Below are positions 1 through 7,339 of a stretch of 21,172 nucleotides of DNA, piece after piece. The notes below the pieces were generated by a model. The model was given only the letters and a program-made list of their open reading frames with translations, was not told the origin of the DNA and did no database searches. Made by a program: the position numbers and the translations under genes. The stretch covers positions 267-21,438 of the forward strand of contig DKKR01000067.1 in the NCBI GenBank assembly GCA_002455375.1, read 5' to 3'. The stretch is from Bacteroidetes bacterium UBA6661. Its GTDB lineage: Bacteria > Bacteroidota > Bacteroidia > AKYH767-A > OLB10. Numbering within the stretch: the stretch's first letter is position 1; the number at the start of each line of letters is the position of its first letter.

Positions 1-701
1 CGGTACATAAAAGATTTATGTTTCAAAAGCATCAATCCAAAAATTGGAGGCAGCATCAAAGCAAGTACAGCAGCATATTCTGTATGGTCATTATAAAAAG
101 GTGTCATCACCCAGTGAGCAGATTGCTGTGTGAATCCATTTATACTATGACGTGTGATCGTATAAATTATGGTTATTGCCATACCAACAGCATAGAACCA
201 TATAAACTGCCTCATTTTCTTTTCATCCTTAAAGACAGAGGTGGCAAGCATAAAGCCAATTACAACAAACCATAGTCTTGCAACAAAATGTTTAATAGAT
301 ACAAGAAACATGCTGCTTGTGAAGCTGGTGATCAACATCCATGCAAGATGAATCAAAATGAGAATAGTAATCGGATGTTTGATAAACGACTTTTCAAATC
401 TGCCATCAATACTTTTTGAAAGTAGATATATTAGCATCATACCAAACAGAATAGGTTCTGTTGGCAGACTGACACCTATGCCTAAATCAGTCTTGGATAA
501 GTTAATTGCTAAGGGTGTGCAAAAAGCTGTAAAAAGAAAAAGCTTGTCAAGATGATAAAGTGCAGAATATCCAATAAGAATACCTGCAGGCAAAATCAAT
601 AGCCAATAAAATTCATTCACCAAACTGAATATAGCCATAAGCATATATATGGCAGTAAGGCCATAAAACCAACGGAGTGATTTATGTTGAATGACCTGCA
701 T
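1..701 (-). CDS. O-antigen ligase/polymerase-like membrane protein (partial, C-terminus beyond left edge)
   Basis: Reading the minus strand from ATG at 701 gives an open frame of 233 codons that runs off the left edge without a stop. The product is very hydrophobic, with about six or seven membrane segments in the visible part. The stretch MTPFYNDHTEYAAVLALMLP near the edge matches the large periplasmic-loop entry of the Wzy/WaaL (O-antigen ligase) family as seen in Bacteroidota. Such enzymes polymerise or ligate undecaprenyl-linked glycan at the periplasmic face of the inner membrane. The gene follows the Wzz-like gene by only 4 nt, so the two are probably co-transcribed, and the flippase and glycosyltransferases lie just upstream. 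Whether it is a ligase or a polymerase cannot be decided from the N-terminal half. No Shine-Dalgarno sequence is visible. Short plus-strand frames here look like shadows. Confidence 0.8.
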   Translation of the reverse strand, partial: MQVIQHKSLRWFYGLTAIYMLMAIFSLVNEFYWLLILPAGILIGYSALYHLDKLFLFTAFCTPLAINLSKTDLGIGVSLPTEPILFGMMLIYLLSKSIDGRFEKSFIKHPITILILIHLAWMLITSFTSSMFLVSIKHFVARLWFVVIGFMLATSVFKDEKKMRQFIWFYAVGMAITIIYTITRHSINGFTQQSAHWVMTPFYNDHTEYAAVLALMLPPIFGLMLLKHKSFMY

Positions 702-705
702 TCAA

Positions 706-1677
706 TTAATTGCTTTGTGTTTTCTTTTCCTGTGAATTTTCGTAGATGATGATTACCACAAATGATAAAAAAACAACTGAGGCGGTAAACATCAACATGA
801 TCAGACTTCGCAGCGGATAGGCTTTTTTATCCGGAATCATTGGGGGTGTAACAACGTTAGAGTATGATAGCTCTTTAGTAAGATCTTTTTCTGCATTTTC
901 TACATACTGCTTGTAGTTATTAAAAACACTTCTTGTATAGTTTATTTTTTCATTGAGGGTAACATAATCCGAGCCGTATTGTTGCAATTTATGGAACATA
1001 TCTTCTAAGCGCACATTATTGCTTTTATTTAATATTGAAGTATAATAAGCTCTTGAAATTTCGCGTGTTTGTTGTGAAAACTCAATGATACCTGACTTTA
1101 GCCTTAACTCTGTTAAAACTTTATCGGCAGAGTCGAGCTCGGCTTTTTTCATATCATATTGTGTTTTAGCAACAATATAACCTTCCATTGTCTTTTCTCT
1201 GTAGAGGTTTCTTGCCAACCTGTTGCCTTTTTCTATTATTGAATCGGCCATTTGTTTTGCCTGAAATGGATCGTTATCCATAACTTCAATCTTCACTGAT
1301 TCGAAGTCGGTCTTATTGATACTTAAATTGCCTGCAAGTTGTTTGAAGACTGTAGTTAATGAAGTTTTCTTGGTTGAGTCAATTTTATAATGTGCATAAA
1401 GTTTAAAATCTTTTATCAACTCCATTTTAATTTTATCAGATTCGAGCAACTGTAATAACTGTTCAGTAGCACTTTCAGTTGAATAGGGGCTAAGATTTAC
1501 CGGGTAAACAATAGCCGTTGACTTAAACATCGGTGGAATAAAAAACGGAAGGGTAAAAATAAATGACAGTACAATGGAAATTACTGCTACAATCATCAAT
1601 TGCTTTTTCCATTTTTTAATCAATTGAATCAGGCTTAGTGATGCGAAGTTTTCTTCGTAAACAGGGGTATTATTCAT
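706..1677 (-). CDS. Wzz/chain-length determinant family protein
   Basis: 323-residue inner-membrane protein with the Wzz layout: a short cytoplasmic N-terminus, a first membrane helix at about 28-50, a long periplasmic region rich in charged helices (about 55-275, likely coiled coil), a proline-rich segment PPMIPDKKAYP at about 279-289, and a second membrane helix at about 290-312 with a short basic tail. The proline-rich run just before the last helix is a family hallmark. The family sets the modal length of O-antigen or capsule chains by acting with the polymerase, which fits the O-antigen ligase/polymerase-like gene starting 4 nt after its stop. It has no C-terminal tyrosine kinase domain, so it is not a Wzc-type protein. 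An exact TAnnTTTG promoter-like element lies 25 nt upstream. Confidence 0.85.
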   Translation of the reverse strand: MNNTPVYEENFASLSLIQLIKKWKKQLMIVAVISIVLSFIFTLPFFIPPMFKSTAIVYPVNLSPYSTESATEQLLQLLESDKIKMELIKDFKLYAHYKIDSTKKTSLTTVFKQLAGNLSINKTDFESVKIEVMDNDPFQAKQMADSIIEKGNRLARNLYREKTMEGYIVAKTQYDMKKAELDSADKVLTELRLKSGIIEFSQQTREISRAYYTSILNKSNNVRLEDMFHKLQQYGSDYVTLNEKINYTRSVFNNYKQYVENAEKDLTKELSYSNVVTPPMIPDKKAYPLRSLIMLMFTASVVFLSFVVIIIYENSQEKKTQSN

Positions 1678-1702
1678 TATGAAGGAATTTATTAAGGAGC
1701 CG

Positions 1703-1710
1703 CAAATGTA
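1703..1710 (-). promoter_or_regulatory. Bacteroidota -7 element upstream of the Wzz-like gene
   Basis: On the minus strand TACATTTG, followed by C, matches the TAnnTTTG -7 consensus known from Bacteroidota exactly. It ends 25 nt before the ATG at 1677 and lies in the gap after the flippase stop. No clear -33 TTTG is seen at the usual spacing. Confidence 0.5.
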
Positions 1711-1717
1711 AACAAAT

Positions 1718-1730
1718 TAGCGTTTCGCTA
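1718..1730 (-). terminator. Small hairpin at the flippase stop codon, possible weak terminator
   Basis: TAGCG-TTT-CGCTA is a perfect 5-bp stem with a 3-nt loop. Its right arm contains the flippase TAG stop. On the minus strand it is followed by the T-rich stretch ATTTGTTTA. The stem is short, so termination is uncertain, but it sits between the flippase and the promoter-like element of the Wzz-like gene. Confidence 0.25.
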
Positions 1731-3164
1731 TTGACGCTCTTTCATTATTGATTTTAGTTCTGAAATACGAAGCAGCCCCAGCGAAAATGCAAGTATTGGT
1801 GCCAGTAAAATTATGACAAGTGTTGTCTTAATTTCCGGAAAATAACGAATTGCTATATCTGCGATTAAAGCGATTAGTATAAAAAACAGCAATAACTTAC
1901 TGTTGAGCTTCCAGTCAGGTTTCCAATGGAGGATTTTTGCAGCCAGAATTATTTGTGCCACTGCCATAATAATTTGAGTAATCAAGCCTGCTAAAGCTGC
2001 ACCTGACGCTTTGAATTGTGGTATCAGATATAAGTTAAGCGAAATGTTCAATATCATTCCACCAAATGCAGTAAGGTTGAGGTTTCGTAAGCTTCCATTA
2101 GCTGTAAGCAACGTGCCAAAAATGTATGATGTCGAAATAAAAACAAAACTAAACATCAAAATGGAGAAAACGGGAGCAGACAAATCGCCATGCTCATGGT
2201 AGAGCAAGTTCATAATGTCTTTGCTGAAAAACAGTCCTAATGCTGCCAATGTCAATGCAGGAATCATCAGAAGTTTAAATGCAAGGTTTGTTAATGGCTG
2301 AATATCCTGTCTTTTTTTTATCATGTGCGAAAACATGGGTAGAAGCAAAGAGGCAAATAAAAATCCAAACATATTTACAGCATCTAAAATTCTGTATGCT
2401 TGTGCATAAACGCCAGCATAAAAGGCCCCTTCAGGCAACAATCTTTCGAGCATTATTGAATCTATTCTGCTGTAGAACGTCATCAGCAGGATGAGTAATG
2501 CAAATGGCAGTGATTTTTTAAGAATGGCAATATAGAATGCGGGTTGCCAGTTTAATTTCAGAAAACTGATACGCCCTTGTAAGAGAATGAAAGCAACTAT
2601 TGCCGTAATCAGATAGGATGCCGATTGAGCATATACAAAATTTCCAATGTTTAAATTCGCCCCGTTGTTATACCAAATCAAATAACCGCAAATTAGTATC
2701 ATTAAAAAACGATCTGTTACTGAAATAACGCTATCCTGCTTGAAAAGATGTAATCCTGAAAGGTTTGACCGGAGATATAGAATAAATGATATAAAAAACT
2801 GATTGGCTAAAAGTATTAGTAATAAGTGAATATCTTCTTTTGAATAACCAATCGTTAATCCTAAAATCAGACTTATGAGTATGTATGCACCTGCCAATAA
2901 AAAACGAAGAATAATAATTCCTGAAAAATGCTTGGATACTAAATGCTGATGCTGTGAAATATTTCTGTTGTTGTAATTAGTGATTCCTGCATCAAGGATG
3001 ATATTTAACAGGAAGGAGAAGTTTAATAATGCATAATACTTTCCATAGCCTTCTGCACCTATCATATTCTGTACGGTACGGTCAATGCCGAAAATCCAGA
3101 ATGGCTTGATAAGTAGGTTCAGCAGAAGTAGTAAGGCAAGGTTGGTGATAAACTTTCGTTGCAT
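1728..3164 (-). CDS. Wzx-type polysaccharide flippase (MOP/MATE superfamily)
   Basis: 478-residue polytopic membrane protein with about 12-14 hydrophobic helices, the size and texture of the Polysacc_synt/Wzx group of the MOP superfamily. The N-terminus has the pattern GAEGYGKYYALLNFSFLL, typical of flippases from this phylum. The expected role is to flip undecaprenyl-pyrophosphate-linked oligosaccharide across the inner membrane. The frame stays open to a TTG at 3173, but ATG at 3164 is preferred: it gives MQRKF followed directly by the first helix, and the TTG falls inside an exact TATTTTTGC promoter-like element. It follows the GT-C glycosyltransferase stop by 42 nt and precedes the Wzz-like gene. 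Assignment to the family is firm; the transported glycan is unknown. Confidence 0.85.
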   Translation of the reverse strand: MQRKFITNLALLLLLNLLIKPFWIFGIDRTVQNMIGAEGYGKYYALLNFSFLLNIILDAGITNYNNRNISQHQHLVSKHFSGIIILRFLLAGAYILISLILGLTIGYSKEDIHLLLILLANQFFISFILYLRSNLSGLHLFKQDSVISVTDRFLMILICGYLIWYNNGANLNIGNFVYAQSASYLITAIVAFILLQGRISFLKLNWQPAFYIAILKKSLPFALLILLMTFYSRIDSIMLERLLPEGAFYAGVYAQAYRILDAVNMFGFLFASLLLPMFSHMIKKRQDIQPLTNLAFKLLMIPALTLAALGLFFSKDIMNLLYHEHGDLSAPVFSILMFSFVFISTSYIFGTLLTANGSLRNLNLTAFGGMILNISLNLYLIPQFKASGAALAGLITQIIMAVAQIILAAKILHWKPDWKLNSKLLLFFILIALIADIAIRYFPEIKTTLVIILLAPILAFSLGLLRISELKSIMKERQ

Positions 3165-3170
3165 CGAATG

Positions 3171-3178
3171 CAAAAATA
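3171..3178 (-). promoter_or_regulatory. Bacteroidota -7 element immediately upstream of the flippase
   Basis: Minus-strand TATTTTTG, followed by C, is an exact TAnnTTTG match. Only 6 nt separate it from the ATG at 3164, so a transcript from it would have almost no leader. No -33 element is evident. Confidence 0.45.
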
Positions 3179-3206
3179 GAATAATTAGAACGGATTGATG
3201 GGCTTA

Positions 3207-4982
3207 CTATTGCTTGTTTGAAAAATTGAATAATTTTAGATCTATGTTCTTGATTTCAAAAAGAGCCCCTTTAGGATTGTTGATATAAAAGTTTAATTGT
3301 GAATTTGTGTCTTTTAAAGCCGGCATGACAAAATGATAGGTAAAAGCTTTCCACGCATTAATTTGTTTTCTGGGAATATCATTGATTCTTAAATTTTCAT
3401 TATAATAGACTTTCCCGGTTGAATCGGTGTAGTCAAAACAAACGGTAGCTTGTGTGCAGGCTTTAAACTCGTTTTCTTTTCTTTGAAGCGTTACCATAGC
3501 TTTCATCGGCAAAAGTTGATTATTTGAAAAAGGAATTGAAAATTGTGCTCCTTTATATGTCTGTGAATTAAATTCAAAAATTGTTTCGGCATGATTGCTT
3601 GTTGTTACTTTGTTGTAAGGATTAATTTCCGTTGTAATAAATGGTAGAGGTTGTACAGGTAAATAAGCTTCCTCATTTCCATTCCCTACTGAGGCAATAT
3701 ATTCCGGAGAAGTCTTTAAAAAAACATAACGATATTTTTCAAAATTCATTCCGTCAGGATGTATTATGTCATTGAGATATTGCCAGGTTTGTAATGTGCT
3801 TAGCCCTGCAAAACCCAAACAGAGTAATGATAAAAGTAGTTTACTTTTTTTCCATCCATAGCCAATTGATGCAGCCACTGGTAATGACATTAGTCCATAC
3901 CAATCAACGAAGCTTCTGTTGCCAAATGCTGGCTCTGATGACCAGTTCCACCAGGCAGAAAGTAAATACCAGATAATAATCAATACAATTGCTATGACAG
4001 AAGTGATTTTGATTGAATTGTAACGTAGCAACCACAATCCCGGTATTGTAAGTAGTAATATTGGTGAATAAATAAATAATCCATTTCTGAAACTGAAAAG
4101 TGTTTTTATGAGTGTAGGGTTAGTAAAATAAAAACCTTCATCGCCATAACTCCAAGGGAAAAGCAATCCACATTGCAAAAAATTTAATATGGGTTGAAGT
4201 GAAATTATCATTAAAAAGAATAATACAGAGACTAAAAGCGTTCTGGTTTTTATTTTTAGCAGATCAGTCAGTTTTTGTTTTCCTAACAGCAACAAAGGAA
4301 AGAGAATGATAATAATATTTAGCGGACGTACGAGTACAATTAACCCTAATATGATGGCAGATAACAGTAAATATTTATTACTTGTATTTTGTGTGAGGCA
4401 GATTGATAGATAAACAAATGCAGCGATTAAAAAAAACGAATACACATGTGACATGGTAGGGTGGAAGAGGCTATAGTAGCAAAGATTTGTAGCAGTAAAT
4501 ATCAATGCGGAAGTTAGCACACAAATAGTTTTACTAAAATTCAATAAACGCAGTGTCTTATAAATCAGAAAGAGTCCTGCCAGAGCATAAAAAATAGCGT
4601 CAATAGAAATAAAAAATTGAACTAAAGGCTCATATCCGTTACATGTGCCATGACCAGCAATTTGTATCAAACATCCGGTCAGGTAGAAAGGTGTCATTAA
4701 AACAGCTACTCCAACATAGGTTTTTAAAATAGTTTTGTCATTTTGTTTTGTGAGAAACCTATCATTGAAATATCTGGCTATTTTCTGATTTTGTGGTTTG
4801 GAATAAAAATTAAAACTTAAGTCCTGATAAATAAATATAGCGGGCAAGTAGGCAACATAACCTTTACCATCACTATCAACAATGCGTTCGTATTTTTCAT
4901 TGCCAAAAGTGCGTTGCTGCCACACGAAAGCAATGAGTGTTAAAAATGCAAAAAGTGCAATAAAGATAATGCTCCTTTTCAT
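3207..4982 (-). CDS. GT-C-like multipass membrane glycosyltransferase
   Basis: 591-residue protein: an N-terminal membrane helix (about 4-21), a first external loop with an acidic DSDG motif at 36-39 followed by GYVAYLPA, then roughly ten further helices to about residue 400, and a soluble C-terminal domain (about 440-591) that looks rich in beta strands. An acidic motif in the first loop is the catalytic hallmark of GT-C enzymes (ArnT, PMT, STT3 classes), which use polyprenyl-phosphate sugars outside the cytoplasmic membrane. The ATG overlaps the TGA of the GT2 gene (ATGA), implying translational coupling. A GT2 enzyme that makes a polyprenyl-phosphate sugar coupled to a GT-C enzyme that uses it is a common pairing. 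The specific sugar and acceptor cannot be read. The C-terminal domain was not recognised. Confidence 0.65.
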   Translation of the reverse strand: MKRSIIFIALFAFLTLIAFVWQQRTFGNEKYERIVDSDGKGYVAYLPAIFIYQDLSFNFYSKPQNQKIARYFNDRFLTKQNDKTILKTYVGVAVLMTPFYLTGCLIQIAGHGTCNGYEPLVQFFISIDAIFYALAGLFLIYKTLRLLNFSKTICVLTSALIFTATNLCYYSLFHPTMSHVYSFFLIAAFVYLSICLTQNTSNKYLLLSAIILGLIVLVRPLNIIIILFPLLLLGKQKLTDLLKIKTRTLLVSVLFFLMIISLQPILNFLQCGLLFPWSYGDEGFYFTNPTLIKTLFSFRNGLFIYSPILLLTIPGLWLLRYNSIKITSVIAIVLIIIWYLLSAWWNWSSEPAFGNRSFVDWYGLMSLPVAASIGYGWKKSKLLLSLLCLGFAGLSTLQTWQYLNDIIHPDGMNFEKYRYVFLKTSPEYIASVGNGNEEAYLPVQPLPFITTEINPYNKVTTSNHAETIFEFNSQTYKGAQFSIPFSNNQLLPMKAMVTLQRKENEFKACTQATVCFDYTDSTGKVYYNENLRINDIPRKQINAWKAFTYHFVMPALKDTNSQLNFYINNPKGALFEIKNIDLKLFNFSNKQ

Positions 4983-5689
4983 AAAATCCGGTAGCGAAAT
5001 AAACAGTATAATGCCCTGATTCCATCTTTAACTCCTATTTTTTTTCCCATTTTTTTTGTGCGTGGTTGATAGGAAATAGGCACTTCTGCAAAACGAACAC
5101 GCTTGTTTTTTAGGAGCTTTATAGTAATCTCCGGCTCAAAACCAAAACGATTTTCTTTTAGTTGAATGTTATGTAGTAATGAACGTTCAATTAGTTTATA
5201 ACATGTTTCCATATCAGTAATTTTCTTGCCTGACAGCAGACTTGTTACTAATGATAATATTCTATTTGCCATTAAAGTCATAAATGGCACTTTAAATTTT
5301 TGTTTTCTTAAAAATCGAGAGCCATAGACTACTTGTACATTTCGTTCAATAGAGGTTTTTAGCAGAAGATTAAAATCTTCAGGATTGAGTTCAAGGTCTG
5401 CATCTTGAATGATAATGTAATCGCCAGTAGATACATTGATGCCCATTCTCACAGCATATCCTTTACCCATATTAACTTGTTGCTGAACAATATTAATTTC
5501 AGTATGTGGATGCTTATTTTTAAATTGTGTTATAGCTTCTAAACTATTGTCACTTGAATGGTCATCAACAACAATAATTTGTTTGGAAATGTTGTTTATC
5601 AGTTGTACAGTATTAACTTTTTCCAATACAGTAGTTATGGTGTCAGATTCATTAAAGACCGGAATTATAATACTCAGCTTTTGAATCAC
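4979..5689 (-). CDS. GT2 family glycosyltransferase (DPM1/polyprenyl-phosphate type)
   Basis: 236-residue GT-A fold enzyme. Visible motifs are the N-terminal strand SIIIPVFNES (6-15), the nucleotide-binding DDHSSD (42-47), MGKGYAVR (74-81) and the metal-binding QDADLE (95-100). This set fits the dolichyl/polyprenyl-phosphate hexosyltransferase branch of GT2. It ends soon after the catalytic domain and has no C-terminal membrane helix pair, so it resembles soluble DPM1 rather than ArnC/GtrB. The start codon is GTG, overlapping the TGA of the upstream pyrophosphohydrolase as GTGA; no ATG gives the complete first strand. Its own stop overlaps the next gene as ATGA. It probably supplies the lipid-linked sugar used by the GT-C enzyme. 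Confidence 0.85.
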   Translation of the reverse strand: MIQKLSIIIPVFNESDTITTVLEKVNTVQLINNISKQIIVVDDHSSDNSLEAITQFKNKHPHTEINIVQQQVNMGKGYAVRMGINVSTGDYIIIQDADLELNPEDFNLLLKTSIERNVQVVYGSRFLRKQKFKVPFMTLMANRILSLVTSLLSGKKITDMETCYKLIERSLLHNIQLKENRFGFEPEITIKLLKNKRVRFAEVPISYQPRTKKMGKKIGVKDGIRALYCLFRYRIL

Positions 5690-6081
5690 TGCTCCAATAC
5701 TGTTTTAATATCCGGAAGAAAATAATTTTTGCCTTTCATTGTTTTACCATCTTCTCTATAGATTGGTTTTCCGTTTTCGTCAAGCTTACTCATATTACTG
5801 CGATGTATTTCATTAAATACCTCTGTGATTTTATGCTGCAATCCATGAGCAAGGATGGTGCCGCATAGAATGTATAGTTTATCTCCCAAAGCATCAGCAA
5901 TTTGCTCAAGATCATTGTTCATTGCGGCTTCCAGATATTCATCATTTTCTTCCTGCATTAGCTTATGACGGAGCGAGATAATATTTTTATCTATTGCAGC
6001 TTGTGGATTTTCAAAATATTGAAGGCCGAAGGTTGCATGAAATTCTTTTACCTTATCGATGGTTGCAGATAATGTTTGCAT
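5686..6081 (-). CDS. MazG-like/PRA-PH superfamily nucleoside triphosphate pyrophosphohydrolase
   Basis: 131 residues from ATG at 6081. The frame extends to a TTG at 6126, but that extension adds 15 unconserved residues. The fold signature is present: a first helix with VKEFHATFG, the EExxE metal motif in MQEENDEYLEA, a second helix IADALGDKLYIL, then VFNEIHRSNMSK. These enzymes hydrolyse non-canonical or surplus NTPs to NMP and pyrophosphate using Mg ions held by EExxE and ExxD. Here the second motif reads QIAD instead of the usual EIAD, so one expected ligand is Gln. The gene heads a tightly overlapping set with GT2 and GT-C; its role beside glycosyltransferases is unclear. A near-match to the promoter motif (CAGTTTTG, 6104-6111) lies upstream. 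Confidence 0.75.
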   Translation of the reverse strand: MQTLSATIDKVKEFHATFGLQYFENPQAAIDKNIISLRHKLMQEENDEYLEAAMNNDLEQIADALGDKLYILCGTILAHGLQHKITEVFNEIHRSNMSKLDENGKPIYREDGKTMKGKNYFLPDIKTVLEQ

Positions 6082-6142
6082 TTTGTTTGATTTAGAAGTG
6101 TAGCAAAACTGAACAAAAAGGTTCAATATGCCTGAGTGTGAC

Positions 6143-6154
6143 TAACAATTGTTA
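6143..6154. repeat. 12-bp perfect palindrome TAACAATTGTTA
   Basis: A perfect 12-nt palindrome in the 84-nt gap between the GNAT stop and the start of the pyrophosphohydrolase. It could be an operator half-site pair for the glycosyltransferase operon, or chance in AT-rich DNA. Confidence 0.25.
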
Positions 6155-6165
6155 ATAAAAAGTAA

Positions 6166-6684
6166 TCAGAATATAATTTGGAACATCAATACATCTTCGG
6201 GTGTCTTGTTGTTGATGAGCCAATCTTTCAATATTCCACATTTATGAAATCCTGCTTTTTGAAAGAGTGATAATGACTTTTTATTTGATGCCTGAATGTA
6301 GCAGTAAAGCTGATGCATATTTAAAACTGTTTGTGAATAGTTTTTTAAACATTCAAGACTTTGCGCAGCAAAGCCCTTTTTTTGCTCGCTTAGGTCAGCA
6401 ATCAGAATGCCTACACCTGCACGCCTGTGAACGGGTTCAAATTGGTAGAGGTCAATAAATCCAATTGGCTTGACAGGATTTCGTAATTCAATTACAAAGC
6501 GTTGCTGCTTGGTTGTAAAAATATCATTCTGATCTTGTTTAATAAACTCAGCAATGGTGTAATTTGAAAACGGTTTTGTTGTGTCACTAAGCAGCCAGTA
6601 ATCAGCGTTGTTTTCCCACTGATACATCAATGGCAGGTCATCAGGTTCGCAGGCACGTAAATGCAGTTTGTCTGTCTGTAACAT
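6166..6684 (-). CDS. GNAT family N-acetyltransferase (RimJ/RimL/SpeG-like)
   Basis: 172 residues, the usual size for this GNAT group. The start matches family N-termini (a LRACEPDDLPLMYQWENN pattern at 9-26). The acetyl-CoA pyrophosphate-binding loop reads QKKGFA (101-106), a variant of Q/RxxGxG/A, and the C-terminal signature NKKSLSLFQKAGF (134-146) is clear. It acetylates an amine using acetyl-CoA in the cytoplasm; substrates in this group range from ribosomal proteins to polyamines and sugar nucleotides, and the sequence alone does not decide. The nearby glycan genes allow a sugar-amine role, but the gene has its own promoter-like element and is not overlapped with them. Confidence 0.85.
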   Translation of the reverse strand: MLQTDKLHLRACEPDDLPLMYQWENNADYWLLSDTTKPFSNYTIAEFIKQDQNDIFTTKQQRFVIELRNPVKPIGFIDLYQFEPVHRRAGVGILIADLSEQKKGFAAQSLECLKNYSQTVLNMHQLYCYIQASNKKSLSLFQKAGFHKCGILKDWLINNKTPEDVLMFQIIF

Positions 6685-6689
6685 ACAGG

Positions 6690-6697
6690 CAAAAGTA
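6690..6697 (-). promoter_or_regulatory. Bacteroidota -7 element immediately upstream of the GNAT gene
   Basis: Minus-strand TACTTTTG, followed by C, is an exact TAnnTTTG match ending only 5 nt before the GNAT ATG at 6684, which predicts a near-leaderless transcript. The start is fixed by family alignment, so a further downstream ATG is unlikely. Confidence 0.45.
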
Positions 6698-6717
6698 TAA
6701 AATCAGACTGACTTGGA

Positions 6718-7320
6718 TTATTGCTTGCAGTTGCAGGCAGGCGAAAAATAGATGGTTGTATAAGGCAATAAGTCGTGGATTCTTTTTTGTTGCTCTTCAT
6801 TGAAAAGAATTCCTCTTAATTCTAATTTTTTCAATACACTTGAAAGGCTTTTTATTTCATCAGGTATTTCAGACAACTCATTATCCCAAAGACTTAAAAC
6901 TTCAAGATTATGTAACATGCCCATTTCAGGTGGCAATACCTCAATACGATTGCGATCGAGTGTTAAAGTCTGAAGATTTTTAAGCGTACCTATCCGTTCC
7001 GGCAATGCAGTCAATTTGTTGTTGTTTGCATACAGACGTTGCAGGTTATTGAGCTTGTAAATTTGTTCAGGTAATTCAGTCAAATGATTTCTGCTGACAT
7101 TAAGCTCCCGCAACTGTGTAAGCTCAAAAACCTGTGGCGGTATCTCTTTCAACTTTTGTTTTGATAGGTCAAGTCTGAATACTGAATCCGGGTTTTGCAT
7201 TGCTGCATTCAGTGAACGAAATACAGGCAATGTATCAATTTCAGCATCGTCCCATAGCTCCTGAGCATGAGCAGGGGAGGCAAATAGCAAAATCAGAAGA
7301 ATGATGATGTTGCGTTTCAT
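6718..7320 (-). CDS. Secreted leucine-rich repeat protein
   Basis: 200 residues from ATG at 7320. The frame is open to an ATG at 7377, but only the internal start gives a proper signal peptide (basic MKRN, hydrophobic core, cleavage after AHAQ at about 20). Residues 47-168 hold about five tandem 23-residue LRRs of the type LxxLxLxxNxLxxLPxxI, for example LRELNVSRNHLTELP, followed by a C-terminal cap ending in CNCK. Export to the periplasm or outer surface is expected; LRRs are protein-binding scaffolds and no catalytic residues are seen. The start lies 19 nt after the ribF stop, so the two are probably co-transcribed although no functional link is obvious. The terminal CxC pair could bind metal or form disulfides. 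Confidence 0.8.
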   Translation of the reverse strand: MKRNIIILLILLFASPAHAQELWDDAEIDTLPVFRSLNAAMQNPDSVFRLDLSKQKLKEIPPQVFELTQLRELNVSRNHLTELPEQIYKLNNLQRLYANNNKLTALPERIGTLKNLQTLTLDRNRIEVLPPEMGMLHNLEVLSLWDNELSEIPDEIKSLSSVLKKLELRGILFNEEQQKRIHDLLPYTTIYFSPACNCKQ

Positions 7321-7339
7321 GACTCGTTTAACGTAAATT

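Noticed and set aside
18..555. Two plus-strand open frames of 85 and 65 codons at the left edge
   Set aside because: Both lie opposite the long O-antigen ligase/polymerase-like frame on the minus strand, which has membrane helices and family motifs; the plus-strand products have no recognisable features.
3164..3173. TTG at 3173 as the flippase start
   Set aside because: It overlaps an exact promoter-like element; ATG at 3164 gives a normal N-terminus.
1..6684. A defence island or toxin-antitoxin reading of the MazG-like plus GNAT genes
   Set aside because: MazG-like and GNAT proteins occur in phage-defence and toxin settings, but no antitoxin, nuclease or other defence gene is nearby; glycan synthesis explains the context better.
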